Assembly: GCA_046724395.1 (NCBI GenBank)
Contig: JBKOWM010000062.1
Span: 1 to 6,017, forward strand
Reading direction: 5' to 3'
Length of the DNA stretch: 6,017 nt
From: DATAEU01 sp046724395
Lineage (GTDB): Bacteria; Actinomycetota; UBA4738; HRBIN12
Within the stretch, counting starts at the first letter, position 1. Each line of letters opens with the position of its first letter. Of this stretch, positions 4,588-6,017 are shown piece after piece. A program made the translations under genes and the position numbers. Under the pieces are notes generated by a model, which saw only the letters and a list, made by a program, of their open reading frames with translations, had not been told where the DNA came from and ran no database searches.

Positions 4588-5427
4588 ATGGAGTACGTGT
4601 CCAGGGTGCCGCGACCGCCGCTGGACGGGCTGATCGACGACCTCTACTACCTGGAGGGTGCGCCGCCGTACGCCCGGCTGACGCTGCCGGCGAGCCCGGC
4701 GGCGCTGCTCATCGTCAACCTCGGGGCGCCGTTCCGCATCCGCGGCGGCACCGACGTCGAGACGGCCGAGTACGCCGACGGCTGCGTGGTCACCCCGCCC
4801 ACCCGCGCGTGGGAGTTCGGCTACCCACTCCCTACCCGGTCAGTCGGTGTGCATTTCAAGCCGTGGGGGCTGGCGCCGTTCCTGCCGATGCCCGCAGCCG
4901 AGCTGTGTGACCGGCCGGTGACGGTAGAGCAAGTTTGGGGCCGGCCAGGCGTTGCCGCGCTGCGAGACCGGCTGGCCACGGCGGACGGACCGCACAAGAT
5001 GCTAACGCTGCTCGAGGAGGAACTGATGCGACGGCTGTGTGAGACCGCCGGCCTGGGTCTGGTTCGCCACATGAGCAGTGTCATCGCGGCGACCAGCGGG
5101 GCGGTAGCGATCGGCGATCTGAGCGAGGCAGCCGGTGTCAGCAGCACTCATCTGGCACAGCGGTTCAAGGAGCTCATCGGTGTCACGCCGAAACGGCTGG
5201 CCCGCTCCCAACGCTTCGCCGCGACCGTGCTTGCGATCGACCCCGCCGAACCGATCGACTGGGGCGACGTGGCCGCTGGCGCAGGCTACTTCGACCAGGC
5301 CCACTTCGGTCACGAGTTCCGGGAGTTCACCGGGCTCACGCCGACCCGGTACGTCGAAGTACGGCGGCGCTTCCTGCGCGAACATCCCGGCCATACATTG
5401 GATAACTGGCCGTTGCCGACCGATTGA
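4588..5427 (+). CDS. AraC-family transcriptional regulator with N-terminal sensing domain
   Basis: This 279-residue protein has an N-terminal domain of about 1-110 (MEYVSRVPRPPLDGLIDDLYYL, then ALLIVNLGAPFRIRGG, then SVGVHFKPWGLAPFL) of the beta-rich sensing type found on many actinobacterial AraC proteins (DUF6597-like, from memory). The C-terminal pair of helix-turn-helices spans about 165-262: the first is DLSEAAGVSSTHLAQRFKEL (177-196), the second runs through DVAAGAGYFDQAHFGHEFRE and ends TGLTPTRY (248-255), the family signature. The ligand is unknown. ATG 4588 is preferred over frames opening at 4477 because the N-terminal domain begins there, the added residues look like noncoding DNA, and a -10-like box sits six bases upstream. 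The reductase-like gene follows 66 bp downstream on the same strand and is the most likely target or operon partner. Confidence 0.9.
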   Translation: MEYVSRVPRPPLDGLIDDLYYLEGAPPYARLTLPASPAALLIVNLGAPFRIRGGTDVETAEYADGCVVTPPTRAWEFGYPLPTRSVGVHFKPWGLAPFLPMPAAELCDRPVTVEQVWGRPGVAALRDRLATADGPHKMLTLLEEELMRRLCETAGLGLVRHMSSVIAATSGAVAIGDLSEAAGVSSTHLAQRFKELIGVTPKRLARSQRFAATVLAIDPAEPIDWGDVAAGAGYFDQAHFGHEFREFTGLTPTRYVEVRRRFLREHPGHTLDNWPLPTD

Positions 5428-5481
5428 TTTCTTACAAGACCGTCAGCTCACGACACGCCAATATGGGGGCATCCCAAAGCA

Positions 5482-5487
5482 GAGGAG
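5482..5487 (+). promoter_or_regulatory. Ribosome binding site of the second reductase-fold gene
   Basis: GAGGAG lies six bases before ATG at 5494 and sets the start. The 66-bp gap after the AraC gene shows no strong promoter, so translation from a shared transcript is plausible. Confidence 0.55.
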
Positions 5488-5493
5488 AGCCCC

Positions 5494-6017
5494 ATGGGCA
5501 AAGTAGTCATGTATGCCTCGGTGTCGGTCGACGGTTTCATCGCGGACGAGAACGACCAGCCAGGACCGCTGTTCGACTGGTTGGTCAGCGGTGACGTGCC
5601 GTTGGACGAGAGCGGCGTCTTGAAGGTGTCGCAGACGTCCCACGACTACGTCCGGCCGTACTGGGACCAGATCGGGGTGACAATCGCCGGCCGTCACGTC
5701 TTCGACATGACGGACGGCTGGGACGGGACACCTCCGGCTGGGGTCGACCACGCCGTCGTCGTGACGCACCGGCCGGAGCCCGAGGGCTGGGACCCCGAGG
5801 CGCCGTTTCACTTCGTGGAGGGCGTCGAGGCAGCCGTGGCCAAGGCGCAGGAGCTCGCGGGTGACCGCGTGGTCGAGGTCGCCGCTGGCGACGTCGGTGG
5901 CCAGGTGCTTGCCGCGGGCCTGGTCGACGAGGTGCGCATGGACGTCGTACCCGTGGTGTTCGGGTCCGGCAAGCGCTACTTCGGGTCGGTCCACGCGCAG
6001 CACCTGTTGGAGGATCC
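5494..6017 (+). CDS. Dihydrofolate reductase-fold family protein (3' partial)
   Basis: ATG at 5494 opens 174 complete codons to the window end without a stop. The product starts MGKVVMYASVSVDGFIADEN, the family N-terminal signature, and continues with PLFDWLVSGD (25-34), VTIAGRHVFDMTDGWDG (62-78), the strand HAVVVTHRP (86-94) and GLVDEVRMDVVPVVFGSGKRYF (142-163). It is thus a second member of the DHFR/RibD C-terminal superfamily in this window. The two align along their whole length in motif order, but differ clearly in residues, so they are diverged paralogues rather than a recent copy. In comparison with the 213-residue relative, about 20 residues are missing at the right end. Its placement behind an AraC regulator suggests regulated expression. 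The substrate is unknown. Confidence 0.85.
   Translation, partial: MGKVVMYASVSVDGFIADENDQPGPLFDWLVSGDVPLDESGVLKVSQTSHDYVRPYWDQIGVTIAGRHVFDMTDGWDGTPPAGVDHAVVVTHRPEPEGWDPEAPFHFVEGVEAAVAKAQELAGDRVVEVAAGDVGGQVLAAGLVDEVRMDVVPVVFGSGKRYFGSVHAQHLLED
6012..6017. other. BamHI site at the exact right end
   Basis: The last six bases are GGATCC. Together with the cut inside a gene, this suggests the sequence may end at a cloning or digestion site rather than at a natural boundary. The left end shows no matching site. Confidence 0.4.

Overview
The window is GC-rich DNA with GTG as well as ATG starts, strong GGAGG-type ribosome binding sites and two promoters placed so that their transcripts would be leaderless. 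The gene families (actinobacterial-style secreted RTX-like repeat protein, ArsR/SRPBCC pair, dihydrofolate-reductase-fold proteins, AraC regulator) fit a chromosome of a soil-type Actinomycetota. I cannot name a genus. Both ends cut through genes, and the right end stops exactly on a BamHI site (GGATCC).

Layout. Bases 1-648 (+) hold the 3' part of an exported Ca-binding repeat protein, missing only its first residues. Bases 649-1207 hold no convincing gene, but do contain a degenerate tRNA-Glu(CUC)-like 3' half on the minus strand and several small dyads. From 1208 to 4285 everything reads leftward. In order of transcription these are: a 64-aa Cys/His small protein; a secreted zinc-dependent phospholipase C-like protein that has lost its C-terminal half; an ArsR repressor translationally coupled to an SRPBCC protein; a dihydrofolate-reductase-fold protein; and a multi-span membrane protein split by an in-frame amber codon. 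After a 302-bp divergent gap, an AraC-family regulator and a second dihydrofolate-reductase-fold protein (cut by the window end) read rightward.

How the genes may work together. The arsR promoter has a perfect 18-bp operator-like palindrome over its -10 box, so the ArsR-SRPBCC unit, perhaps with the reductase-like gene behind it, is probably an autoregulated operon. The AraC gene has a direct repeat and a dyad just upstream of its start and sits 66 bp ahead of the second reductase-like gene. Thus two related reductase-fold enzymes are each placed behind a different regulator, on opposite strands. Their substrates cannot be read from sequence.

I see no CRISPR array, transposase, integrase, toxin-antitoxin pair or recognisable new defence system. 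The most useful observations are the amber-interrupted membrane protein, the truncated PLC-like gene whose break abuts the ArsR operon, and the half-tRNA, which may mark one edge of an integrated element.
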